A DNA stretch of 64,000 bases from contig JBCDCB010000013.1 in assembly GCA_039182735.1 (NCBI GenBank), forward strand, positions 1 to 64,000. Direction: 5' to 3'. The number at the start of each line of letters is the position of its first letter. Position 1 is the stretch's first letter. The translations under genes were made by a program, and so were the position numbers. Positions 15,044 through 23,196 of the stretch are shown here, piece by piece. Under the pieces are notes generated by a model that was not told the DNA's origin, made no database searches, and saw only the letters and a program-made list of their open reading frames with translations. Origin of the DNA: JBCDCB01 sp039182735 (lineage in GTDB: Bacteria > Planctomycetota > Phycisphaerae > Phycisphaerales > UBA1924).

Positions 15044-15117
<74 letters not shown>

Positions 15118-15259
15118 ACGCCCGTCTCGCGACACGTCGCGTCCGAACGGCTCAGCGCCAGTCTAGTCGCCAGCCCCCACCTCGGCGAGCCGCCACGTTT
15201 CGGAATCGGCACGCCCCACGAAGACGCGGGACGCGCCGTGTACACAAACATGCGTCGGA

Positions 15260-15853
15260 TCAGCGGCGACGACGGAGCGTCGCGGCACCCGCGAGCGCGA
15301 GCACACCTGCCGCACCGGGGGCGGGCACGATGTTCCCGCGCAGTTCACCGCCGGTGAAGTCGCCGGAGTGGATGTTGAGGTAGAAGTTGCCGGCGAGCAG
15401 GTCGGCGACGTCTTCCGGCAGGATGTTGGCCGTCCCGGTCACGCGTCCGCTGCTGGCACCGATGGCGACGAGCGGCGTGCTGAGGGAGACGTTGGCGTCG
15501 GTGCCACTGTTGAGGTTGTACGCGATGCCGCCGGTCTCGTTTAGGGGATCGACGCCGGGCGCGGCGATATGGAAGTGGATGCCGGAAGCGGCATCGAAGA
15601 GCCCGCCGTTGAGCCCGCTGAACTCGAAGTCGAAGGAAAGGACGTTGGTGGCGTCGTCGTAGGTGAGCCCGCCGCCGACTTCGCCGCCGATGGCGTTCGA
15701 AGTATCGCTGTCGGCGGTGTTGGCCCCGACTTCGTTCCCGGGCAGGAGCCCGCTGCCGCCGTTGCCGGCGAAGTCGAGTTCGAGGATGCCGCCCGCGGCG
15801 TTGGCGGCGAGCGCAGCGATGGCCGTGGACACGATTGCAGTGGTCGTCTTCAT
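15260..15853 (-). CDS. CHRD-domain exported protein with PEP-CTERM-like anchor
   Basis: A 197-aa secreted protein starting at ATG 15853 after a GGGAG site; upstream in-frame codons lack one. The signal peptide MKTTTAIVSTAIAALAANAA is followed by a CHRD-type beta domain with SGIHFHIAAPG and a closing NIHSGDFTGGELRGNIVPAP motif. The C-terminus PAPGAAGVLALAGAATLRRRR is the PEP-CTERM-like sorting signal common in Phycisphaerae (Pro-rich motif, short hydrophobic helix, Arg cluster), so the protein is probably processed at the cell surface. It is the first gene on the chromosome right of the element. Confidence 0.85.
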   Translation of the reverse strand: MKTTTAIVSTAIAALAANAAGGILELDFAGNGGSGLLPGNEVGANTADSDTSNAIGGEVGGGLTYDDATNVLSFDFEFSGLNGGLFDAASGIHFHIAAPGVDPLNETGGIAYNLNSGTDANVSLSTPLVAIGASSGRVTGTANILPEDVADLLAGNFYLNIHSGDFTGGELRGNIVPAPGAAGVLALAGAATLRRRR

Positions 15854-16081
15854 ATCGATCTCTCCCTGTTGTCCCCCGTGCGAAATCAGTCTACTACATG
15901 AAGGACTACGCCAGCTCCCAGAAACTGGATGATCGGATCGTGAGGTTGGCGGGAAGTCGCCGGCAGGCTCATCGGGCCTCGATGGGATCCACCGCCCGCG
16001 AACGCGATCGGACGACCACCTGCTCGCGAACGAATGGCGGCGTGGCGTCCGCCGCAATCCCCCACCCTTTCCGCCCAACCA

Positions 16082-16110
16082 TTGACGTTCGCCCGCGCCG
16101 TGGCTACTCT
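16082..16110 (+). promoter_or_regulatory. sigma-70-like promoter for the rpmF-fab operon
   Basis: TTGACG (16082-16087), a 17-bp spacer and TACTCT (16105-16110) lie 115 bp before rpmF. This is the best housekeeping-type promoter match in the 372-bp divergent gap 15854-16225, which otherwise shows no gene. Confidence 0.5.
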
Positions 16111-16225
16111 TGCGGGCTTCAGATCGGGCGTGGGTCGTCCGGTCTCGGCGGTCGCTTTGTCACCATCAGGACATGCCCCTTTCATCGCCAAAGCGGCGTT
16201 TCGGGGCTGTAGAGGACGCTTTCCG

Positions 16226-16426
16226 ATGCATCCCACCCACCGCACCAGCCCCGGACGCACCAAGCGACGCCGCTCGCATCACGCGCTCGACGATCCCCAG
16301 CAGACCGCCTGCCCGGTCTCCGGCGAGCCCAAGCAGCACCATCGCGCGTGCAAGTCCTCCGGGTACGTCCGCCCCGGGCTCACCATCAAGGTCCCGAAGC
16401 TCGGCATCGGCACCAACGAAGGCTGA
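16226..16426 (+). CDS. rpmF: 50S ribosomal protein L32
   Basis: A 66-aa protein, MHPTHRTSPGRTKRRRSHHA..., with the L32 pattern: a basic TKRRRSHHAL N-terminal segment, then CPVSGEPKQHHRACKSSGYV. Only two Cys (CPVS and HRAC) remain, so the full four-Cys zinc site of many L32 proteins is absent. It heads the fatty-acid synthesis operon and precedes plsX by 6 bp, the conserved rpmF-plsX order that links ribosome and membrane lipid synthesis. Confidence 0.93.
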   Translation: MHPTHRTSPGRTKRRRSHHALDDPQQTACPVSGEPKQHHRACKSSGYVRPGLTIKVPKLGIGTNEG

Positions 16427-16432
16427 TCACAC

Positions 16433-17518
16433 ATGCGATTCGCCGTGGACGCGATGGGCGGCGACCACGCCCCCGACGCCATCGTCAAGGGTTGCGTCGA
16501 GGCGCTCGACATCATCGCGCCCGACGACCGCATCATCCTCGTCGGTGACGAACCCGTCATCCGAGACATCCTCAGCGAGTTGAACGTCTCCGACGATCGC
16601 CTCGCCATCGAGCACGCCCCCGACCAGATCGGCATGGGCGAGTCCCCCGTCGAAGCCGTCCGCGGCAAACCCAACTCATCGCTCGTGCGCACCGTCATGC
16701 TCGGGTCGCACAAGAAGAACCCCGACCCGGTGGACGTGATCATCTCCGCCGGCAACACCGGGGCGTGCGTCTCCGCCGCCACGATGCACCTCAAGCGTCT
16801 GCCCGGCGTGCACCGCCCGGGCATCGCCTGCGTGATCCCTTCGTTCAGCGGCCCGCTGGTGCTCTGCGACGTCGGCGCGAACCCGGAGCCGAGGCCCTCG
16901 CACCTCGCCCAGTACGCCGAGATGGCCGACATCTACGCGCGCACGATCCTGTCGATCGAGCGCCCGCGTGTCGGGCTGATCAACATCGGCGCCGAAGAGG
17001 GCAAGGGCACGGGGCTCATCAAGGAAGTGCGTCGCATGATCGACGCGACGCCCGAGCTCAACTACGTCGGCTTCGTCGAGGGGCGCGAGCTCTTCGAGGG
17101 CGAGGTGGACGTCGCGGTGACCGACGGGTTCGTGGGCAACACGATGCTCAAGCTCGCCGAAGGCCTCGCCAAGAGCCTCTTCAAGCACATCGCGCACGAG
17201 ATCCTCGCGCACGACCCGGAGCTCGCGCTCACGCTCGAGCCGGTGATGAAGAACCTCGTCAAGAGCAACGACTACCACGAGCTCGGCGGCGCACCGCTGC
17301 TGGGCGTCAACGGCGTGTGCTTCATCTGCCACGGATCGAGCGTGGCGCGCACGATCCGCGCGACCATCCAGAACGCGCGTGAATACGTCGCGTTCGGCGT
17401 GAACGACAAGATCGTCGAACGCATCGCCAAACTCGAGAAGGGCGAGAAGCGCCCGCGCCTGTTCGGCGGCCCGAAGCCCGACGCCGACCCCATTCTCCCA
17501 AGTGTGGAGCCCGCGTGA
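16433..17518 (+). CDS. plsX: phosphate acyltransferase PlsX
   Basis: Converts acyl-ACP to acyl-phosphate, the first committed step toward phosphatidic acid with PlsY. The 361-aa sequence starts MRFAVDAMGGDHAPDAIVKG, the PlsX hallmark, and contains SAGNTGACVSAATMHLKRLP, then CDVGANPEPRPSHLAQYAEM, INIGAEEGKGTGL and VTDGFVGNTMLKLAEGLAKS, all family signatures. Length is normal. It lies 6 bp after rpmF and overlaps fabH by 4 bp (GTGA), so it is co-translated with the elongation enzymes. A peripheral membrane enzyme. Confidence 0.97.
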   Translation: MRFAVDAMGGDHAPDAIVKGCVEALDIIAPDDRIILVGDEPVIRDILSELNVSDDRLAIEHAPDQIGMGESPVEAVRGKPNSSLVRTVMLGSHKKNPDPVDVIISAGNTGACVSAATMHLKRLPGVHRPGIACVIPSFSGPLVLCDVGANPEPRPSHLAQYAEMADIYARTILSIERPRVGLINIGAEEGKGTGLIKEVRRMIDATPELNYVGFVEGRELFEGEVDVAVTDGFVGNTMLKLAEGLAKSLFKHIAHEILAHDPELALTLEPVMKNLVKSNDYHELGGAPLLGVNGVCFICHGSSVARTIRATIQNAREYVAFGVNDKIVERIAKLEKGEKRPRLFGGPKPDADPILPSVEPA

Positions 17519-18555
17519 GCATCGCAGCAGAACCCAAGGCGTCGCCGGCGATCCGCGCGATCCCGAACGTCGGCGTGCGCATCGCGGGCTCGGGGCTCGC
17601 GGTCCCCGACGGCACGCTCACGAACTTCGACCTCGAGCAGCTGATGGAGACTTCCGACGAGTGGATCCGCCAGCGCACGGGCATCACCGAGCGCCGCCTC
17701 GCCGACCCGCTCAAGGGCGAGGACGTGGTGCATCTCGCGACACGCGCGCTCGAGCGCGCACTCGCCGACGCGCGGATGGACGCCGGCGAGCTCGAACTCG
17801 TGATCCTCGCGAGCGTCACCGGCGGGATGACGTGCCCCGCCTCGTCGTGCCGGGTGATCAACAACATCGGCGCGAACGGCGCGGCGGCGTTCGACGTCCT
17901 CGCCGCCTGCAGCGGGTTCGTGTACGGGCTGAACATCGCCAACGACATGATCCGCGCGGGCTCGTTCACGCGCGTCGCGGTGATCGGCTGCGACGTGATG
18001 AGCAGCGTGATGGACTACGAGAACCGCCCGGTGGCGATCCTCTTCGGCGACGCCGCCGGCGCTGCGGTGCTTCGCGCCACCGATGACACCTCACGCGGGA
18101 TGCTCGCGGCGTCGATGCACGCGGACGGCTCGAAGTGGCACGACCTCTACCTGCCCTCCAACTCGTCGCACCTGCCCGAGGGCGCGGACCTCAGCGCCGT
18201 CAAGATGAACTCGCTGCAGATGAACGGGCGCGAGGTCTACAAGTTCGCGGTCGGGACCTTCAGCAAGGTGATCGAGCAGACCCTCGAGAAGGCGGGCATG
18301 CAGGCCGACGACGTGGACATGTACGTCTGCCATCAGTCCAACGCGCGGATGCTGGAGTCGGCGCGCAAGCGTTTCAATCTGCCGGAAGAAAAGTTTTACG
18401 TGAACATCGACCGCTTCGGGAACTGCAGCGCCGGCTCGGTGCCCGTCGCGCTGCAAGAACTCCGCGACGCCGGCAAGTGTCAGGAGGGCGACGTGGTGAT
18501 GTTCGTCGCCTTCGGCGGTGGGCTCACGTGGGCCGCCAACCTCTGGCGGCTCTGA
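17515..18555 (+). CDS. fabH: beta-ketoacyl-ACP synthase III
   Basis: Condenses acetyl-CoA with malonyl-ACP to start fatty-acid synthesis. The 346-aa protein has the catalytic triad Cys132 (DVLAACSGFVYGLN), His273 (VCHQSNARML) and Asn303 (FGNCSAGSVP), plus the DEWIRQRTGITERR motif at 49-61. GTG start at 17515 overlaps the plsX stop. An N-terminal extension of about 20 residues precedes the conserved VRIAGSGLAVPDG. Confidence 0.97.
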   Translation: MSIAAEPKASPAIRAIPNVGVRIAGSGLAVPDGTLTNFDLEQLMETSDEWIRQRTGITERRLADPLKGEDVVHLATRALERALADARMDAGELELVILASVTGGMTCPASSCRVINNIGANGAAAFDVLAACSGFVYGLNIANDMIRAGSFTRVAVIGCDVMSSVMDYENRPVAILFGDAAGAAVLRATDDTSRGMLAASMHADGSKWHDLYLPSNSSHLPEGADLSAVKMNSLQMNGREVYKFAVGTFSKVIEQTLEKAGMQADDVDMYVCHQSNARMLESARKRFNLPEEKFYVNIDRFGNCSAGSVPVALQELRDAGKCQEGDVVMFVAFGGGLTWAANLWRL

Positions 18556-18589
18556 TCGCCCCAGCAAAACCGCTAGTGTGGTGGACGCC

Positions 18590-19546
18590 ATGAGTGAACC
18601 CGTTGTCATCCTGTGCCCAGGCCAGGGCGCCCAGTCGCCCGGGATGGGCAAGGCGTGGTTCGACGCCTCCCCCACCGCGGCGCGCACCTTCGGCGCCGCC
18701 GACGAACTCGTCGGTGACCGTCTCGACGAGCGACTCTCGACGCTCTGCTTCGAGGGGCCCGAAGACGTGCTCAACCGGACAGACGTCGCGCAGCCGGCGA
18801 TCTTTGTCACGAGCGTCGCGTGCGCGCAGGCGCTCTTCGAAGACGACGGCACGCCCTTCGCCGCGACCGCCGGGCTGAGCCTGGGCGAGTACACGGCACT
18901 GCATCTCGCCGGGTGCATGAGCTTCGAGGACGCGCTTGAACTTGTACTGCTGCGAGGCAGCGCGATGCAGGAAGCCGCCGAGAACTCGGACGGCACCATG
19001 CTCGCGCTCATCGGCGCGACCGACGAACAGGCCGAGTCCATCGTCGAACAAGCGCGGCAGGACGACGTGCTCGTCCCCGCGAACTACAACGCGCCAGGCC
19101 AGGTCGTGCTGAGCGGGTCGATCAGCGCGTGCGAGCGCGCGTCGGGCGTCGCGAGCGAGACGGGCCTGCGCAGCTCGATGCTGAGCGTCGCCGGCGCGTT
19201 CCACTCGCCGCACATGCAGCCCGCGGCGGACCGCCTGCGCGAGGCGCTCGACAAGACAGACATCAGCGAGCCGCGCTGCCCGGTGCTCTCGAACGTCACG
19301 GCGCGCCTCCACGAGCACGACGCGACGTCCATCCGCGAACTGCTGGTGCGCCAGCTCACCGAGCCGGTGCGCTGGGCGCAGGGTTGCGCATGGATGGTGA
19401 GCGACGAGTCGCCGATCGACTCAAGCGCCGCGGTCCACGAGCTCGCACCCGGGAAGGTGCTCGCCGGTTTGATGCGACGGATCGATCGTGGGACGAAGGT
19501 GCAGACGCATCTCGAGCCCGCGACGAAGGAGGTCCCCGATGCGTGA
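18590..19546 (+). CDS. fabD: malonyl-CoA:ACP transacylase
   Basis: Loads malonyl groups onto ACP. From ATG 18590 the protein has 318 residues: the PGQGAQSPGMG motif at 10-20, nucleophile Ser97 in GLSLGEYTAL and the catalytic His205 in AFHSPHMQPA. The start is set by homology; the upstream in-frame extension to 18518 lies within fabH. The stop overlaps the start of the following lipoprotein gene, so translation is coupled. Confidence 0.96.
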   Translation: MSEPVVILCPGQGAQSPGMGKAWFDASPTAARTFGAADELVGDRLDERLSTLCFEGPEDVLNRTDVAQPAIFVTSVACAQALFEDDGTPFAATAGLSLGEYTALHLAGCMSFEDALELVLLRGSAMQEAAENSDGTMLALIGATDEQAESIVEQARQDDVLVPANYNAPGQVVLSGSISACERASGVASETGLRSSMLSVAGAFHSPHMQPAADRLREALDKTDISEPRCPVLSNVTARLHEHDATSIRELLVRQLTEPVRWAQGCAWMVSDESPIDSSAAVHELAPGKVLAGLMRRIDRGTKVQTHLEPATKEVPDA

Positions 19547-20174
19547 TCGCTGGACGGTCCGGTTCACGACCGTGTTCATCCTGTCGCTGCTCGCGCCGCT
19601 GCTCGTCGCGTGCGGCGGAGGGGAAGAAGAAGCGCCGCCACCGCCGCCTCCGCCCCCGCCGCCCAAGCCGCAGTTCACGCTGGAAGACCTCGACCTCGAC
19701 CCGCGTGTGCAGTTCCCGAACCAGCGCGAGCCCGAATCGTTCGAGCTCGCCGAGGCCATCGCGGAGCTCGCCAACGCGTTGGTGCGTGGCGACGCCGACG
19801 CCTTCAAGCGGGTGCTCGCCTCGGGCGATCGCGACGTGCTCGACACGCTGCTCGAAGTCGGCGCGTGGGAAACGGAGACAGAGGACATCGAGCTCGTGCG
19901 CGTCGCGGTGCTCGAAGAGACGGACGAGAGCGTGCGCATCGGGCTCGCGGTGCAGGACCCCTCCGGGGCGTACATGCTCGCGTGGACCGCGCGTGACAGC
20001 GGCGGCTGGAAGTTCTCCGGCATGCCCATCGCGCCCGTCGAGGGCGCGAGCGTGCTCGACATCGACGGCGCGGAACTCGTCGCGCCCAGCGCCGACGCCG
20101 AGCGATTCCAGACGCAGACGCGACCCATCCCGGTTCCCGTCGAACCCGACGACAACGACCGACGCCGACGCTAA
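19539..20174 (+). CDS. predicted lipoprotein embedded in the fab operon (211 aa)
   Basis: MRDRWTVRFTTVFILSLLAP... has a signal peptide ending in lipobox LVAC, so it is lipid-anchored. A long proline run (about ten residues) forms a rigid linker to a domain FELAEAIAELANALVRGDAD with RIGLAVQDPSGAYMLAWTAR and GGWKFSGMPIAP, resembling a small NTF2-like or stress-type alpha+beta fold. Its start overlaps the fabD stop and fabG follows by 21 bp. A role linking envelope status to lipid synthesis is possible but unproven. Confidence 0.8.
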   Translation: MRDRWTVRFTTVFILSLLAPLLVACGGGEEEAPPPPPPPPPPKPQFTLEDLDLDPRVQFPNQREPESFELAEAIAELANALVRGDADAFKRVLASGDRDVLDTLLEVGAWETETEDIELVRVAVLEETDESVRIGLAVQDPSGAYMLAWTARDSGGWKFSGMPIAPVEGASVLDIDGAELVAPSADAERFQTQTRPIPVPVEPDDNDRRRR

Positions 20175-20195
20175 CGAGACTCGGAGACGAAACGG

Positions 20196-20942
20196 ATGAC
20201 GGATCAGACCAAGCGTGTCGCGCTCGTGACCGGCGCGAGCCGGGGCATCGGTCGCGCGATCGCCGAACGGCTCGCACGCGACGGCAGGCACGTGGTGCTC
20301 GCGGCGCGCAGCGAAGGTCCGCTGCAAGACGTGCGGAGCGCCATCGAAGCACGCGGCGGCAGCGCCAGCGTGCGCACCCTCGATCTGTCGGATCAAGAAG
20401 ACCTCGCGAACGCTGTCGAGGAGACCGCCAAGGAGTTCGGCCGCTTCGACATCCTGGTCAACAACGCGGGGATCACACGCGACAACCTCGTGCTGCGGAT
20501 GAGCGACGAGGAGTTCGACGAGGTGATCCGCGTGAACCTGCGCGCGTCGTTCGTGCTGAGCCGCGCCGCCGCCCGCCCGATGATGCGCGGGAAGTTCGGG
20601 CGCATCGTCAATATCGCGAGCACGTCGGGCGTGGTGGGCAACCCGGGGCAGGCGAACTACGCGGCGTCGAAGGCGGGGCTGATCGGGATGAGCAAGTCGA
20701 TCGCGCGCGAGCTGGGCGCCAAGAACATCACCGCGAACGTGGTGGCGCCCGGCTTTGTCGAGACCGACATGACCGCCGACCTCCCGCAGGAAGTGAAGGA
20801 CCGGGCGATGCAGGCGATGGCGCTGCGCCGCCTCGGGACGCCCGACGACATCGCCGCGGCGGTCTCGTACGTGTCCTCGGACGACGCCGGGTATCTCACG
20901 GGTCAGGTGATCTGCGTGGACGGCGGGCTGACGATGTGCTAA
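20196..20942 (+). CDS. fabG: 3-oxoacyl-ACP reductase
   Basis: NADPH-dependent reduction of beta-ketoacyl-ACP. The 248-aa SDR has the cofactor loop TGASRGIG (12-19), NNAG (89-92) and the catalytic Ser142, Tyr155 and Lys159 (YAASK), with the FabG-typical FVETDMT and VDGGLTMC C-terminus. It is transcribed with fabD upstream, and a palindromic region separates it from acpP. Confidence 0.97.
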   Translation: MTDQTKRVALVTGASRGIGRAIAERLARDGRHVVLAARSEGPLQDVRSAIEARGGSASVRTLDLSDQEDLANAVEETAKEFGRFDILVNNAGITRDNLVLRMSDEEFDEVIRVNLRASFVLSRAAARPMMRGKFGRIVNIASTSGVVGNPGQANYAASKAGLIGMSKSIARELGAKNITANVVAPGFVETDMTADLPQEVKDRAMQAMALRRLGTPDDIAAAVSYVSSDDAGYLTGQVICVDGGLTMC

Positions 20943-20944
20943 AC

Positions 20945-21000
20945 GGGACCGGTCCGGTGCTGTGGTCCCGATCGGGACCTGTGGGTATATTTCTGGTCCC
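20945..21000 (+). promoter_or_regulatory. palindromic operator-like sites and -10 box upstream of acpP
   Basis: Between fabG and acpP lie GGACCGGTCC (20946-20955), a perfect 16-bp palindrome GGTCCCGATCGGGACC (20964-20979), TATATT (20986-20991), which fits a -10 box, and another GGTCCC (20995-21000). The palindrome covers the -35 position relative to TATATT, so a dimeric regulator bound there would control acpP-fabF separately from the upstream genes. A transcript hairpin (attenuation) is an alternative reading. Confidence 0.5.
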
Positions 21001-21051
21001 ACCCGAGAACCGCGGCGGTCCGCCGCGATGGGTAGCAAGGAGTATGGAGCC

Positions 21052-21300
21052 GTGACCGAAGCCGAGATCGAAGCCAAGGTCTTCGACATCGTGGCGGAGC
21101 AGATGGGTGTTGACCGGGGTCAGCTGACCCGCGAGACCAGCTTCGTGAACGATCTCAACGCGGACTCGCTCGATACCGTCGAGCTGGTCATGGAGTTCGA
21201 GGACGAGTTCGAGACCTCGATCCCCGACGACAAGGCCGAGGCGATCAAGACCGTCGGCGAGGCGGTGCAGTTCATCCACGAGGCGCGCAGCGACGCCTGA
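21052..21300 (+). CDS. acpP: acyl carrier protein
   Basis: Carries growing acyl chains on a phosphopantetheine arm attached to Ser39 in the motif DLNADSLDTVEL. The 82-aa acidic four-helix protein starts at GTG 21052 with AAGGAG at the right distance; an in-frame ATG at 21028 would overlap that site and is less likely. It is followed by fabF after 77 bp, the standard acpP-fabF pair. Confidence 0.95.
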   Translation: MTEAEIEAKVFDIVAEQMGVDRGQLTRETSFVNDLNADSLDTVELVMEFEDEFETSIPDDKAEAIKTVGEAVQFIHEARSDA

Positions 21301-21377
21301 CCCTCGAACGCGTGACGTGCGCACGCGCGCTCGCCGCGCGTGGTGCGTTCGGCGACACGCGGGCTAATTAGACGCGC

Positions 21378-22667
21378 ATGAATCAACGCCAGTACCCCAA
21401 TCGTGTCGTTGTCACGGGCATCGGCGCGATCACCAACGTCGGTCTCGACGCGGACGCCGCGTGGGACGCCCTCGTCTCGGGCGCCTGCGGGATCTCGCCC
21501 ATCCACGGCGAGAAGTTCGACCGCTTCGGGATGGACGCGTTCAGCGTCAAGATCGGCGGGCAGATCCACGACTTCGACCCCGCCGCCACCGTCGGGCAGC
21601 GCGAATCCAAGCGGCTCGACCGCTTCGCGCAGCTCGGGATCGCCGCGGCGCTGCAGGCGGTCGAACGGAGCGGGATCGAGTTCGACGCGTGCGACCCCAC
21701 GCGCTGCGGCGTGGTCATCGGTTCGGGCGTCGGCGGCATCCAGACGATCGAAGACGCGCTGCACACGATGCGCGACAAGAACCCCTCGCGCATGAGCCCC
21801 TTCACCGTGCCGCGCCTCATGGCCAACGCGGTCGCGGGCGACGTCTCCATCCGCTTCGGGCTCGAGGGGTACACCACCTCGCACACCACCGCGTGCGCGT
21901 CCTCCGGTCACTCGATCGGCGACGCGATGCGTCAGATCCGCGACGGCAACTGCGACGTGGTCCTCGCGGGCGGCGCTGAAGGCGCGGTCAGCCCGCTCTG
22001 CCTCTCCGCCTTCATGGTGATGCGCGCGATGAGCACGCGCAACGACGACCCGGCGCACGCCTCGCGTCCGTTCGATCAGGACCGCGACGGCTTCGTGCTC
22101 GCCGAGGGTGCCGCCGTCCTCGTGCTCGAATCCGAAGAACACGCGAAGAAGCGTGGCGCGAACATCCTGTGCGAGTTGCTCGGGTGCGGGGTCTCCGCCG
22201 ACGCGCACCACATCACGGCACCGGACCCGAACGGGAAGGGCGCCGCCGCCGCCATGCGATACGCCCTTCGCGACACCCGGCTGAACCCGACAGACATCGA
22301 CTACGTCAACGCGCACGGCACCTCGACGCCGCTTGGCGACCAGGCCGAGGTCGCCGCCGCGTACGAGGTCTTCGGGGATCACGCCCGGAAGTCCGCCGGC
22401 GGCAAACTGCTGATGTCTTCCACCAAGTCGATGATCGGGCACACCCTCGGCGCGTCCGGCGCGGTCGAGTGCCTCTCCTGCATCGGCGCGATCCGTCACG
22501 GCACCGTCACGGCGACCGTAAACCTCGAATCGCCCGACCCAGAGTTCGAGGACATCGACCTCGTGCCCAACACCCCCCGCGACGCCAGGGTGGACAAGGT
22601 GCTCAATAACACTTTCGGATTCGGCGGGCACAACGTCTCACTCGTGCTCGGACGCTACGAAGGCTGA
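21378..22667 (+). CDS. fabF: beta-ketoacyl-ACP synthase II
   Basis: Elongating condensing enzyme of fatty-acid synthesis. The 429-aa protein carries the Cys-His-His active site: Cys173 (TTACASSGHS), His313 (NAHGTSTPLGD) and His355 (KSMIGHTLGASG), with the GSGVGG motif at 115-120 and the C-terminal NTFGFGGHN loop. It is the last fatty-acid gene of the operon. Confidence 0.97.
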   Translation: MNQRQYPNRVVVTGIGAITNVGLDADAAWDALVSGACGISPIHGEKFDRFGMDAFSVKIGGQIHDFDPAATVGQRESKRLDRFAQLGIAAALQAVERSGIEFDACDPTRCGVVIGSGVGGIQTIEDALHTMRDKNPSRMSPFTVPRLMANAVAGDVSIRFGLEGYTTSHTTACASSGHSIGDAMRQIRDGNCDVVLAGGAEGAVSPLCLSAFMVMRAMSTRNDDPAHASRPFDQDRDGFVLAEGAAVLVLESEEHAKKRGANILCELLGCGVSADAHHITAPDPNGKGAAAAMRYALRDTRLNPTDIDYVNAHGTSTPLGDQAEVAAAYEVFGDHARKSAGGKLLMSSTKSMIGHTLGASGAVECLSCIGAIRHGTVTATVNLESPDPEFEDIDLVPNTPRDARVDKVLNNTFGFGGHNVSLVLGRYEG

Positions 22668-22709
22668 GCCCGCTCACGTCCGAGCCCCCCCGCTGCCGAT
22701 GATCCCTGC

Positions 22710-23075
22710 ATGGCGTCGGACCTCCAACGCGTGCTGCAGCTCGAAGTGCCGATCATCGTGCGCCTCGGGCATAAGCAGATCTCTGTCAGCGAGGTGCTGG
22801 GTATCCGCCCCGGCGCGATCATCGAGCTCCCCAAGCTCGCGGAAGATCAACTCGACCTGATGGTCAACAACAAGGTCATCGGGCTCGGCGAAGCGGTAAA
22901 GGTCGGCGAGAACTTCGGCATCCGCGTCGGGCACATCGGCGACGTCCGCGAGCGCATCGAGGCGCTCGGCGCCGGCGAAGGCATCGCCCCCTCCGCGGGC
23001 GGTTCCGACGACTCGGGCATGGATGACGACGACGCCGAGGCGCTCGCCGCCGCGATGCTCGCCGGCCAGGTCTGA
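22710..23075 (+). CDS. FliN/SpoA-domain protein
   Basis: A 121-aa protein with a single SpoA (surface presentation of antigens) domain: VLQLEVPIIVRLGHKQISVS, then VLGIRPGAIIELPKLAEDQL and KVIGLGEAVKVGENFGIRVG, exactly the FliN C-terminal fold that forms part of the flagellar switch C-ring. It ends in an acidic tail (DDSGMDDDDAEALAAAM). No other flagellar or type III genes are in the window, so it may be a FliN encoded away from its cluster. It follows fabF by 42 bp. Confidence 0.85.
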   Translation: MASDLQRVLQLEVPIIVRLGHKQISVSEVLGIRPGAIIELPKLAEDQLDLMVNNKVIGLGEAVKVGENFGIRVGHIGDVRERIEALGAGEGIAPSAGGSDDSGMDDDDAEALAAAMLAGQV

Positions 23076-23196
23076 CCCGATCGCTTTCCAAACCATCCGC
23101 TGCGCCGCGGACGGTTGAGGAAACCTTCACAACCCGTCACCATGCCCCACCACGACGCGAACGGCTCGCGCGTTCGTCACCCGCTGGAGGGTCTGC

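Noticed and set aside
19356..21089. 577-codon minus-strand frame opposite fabD-fabG
   Set aside because: Mirror of real fatty-acid genes; no protein motifs.
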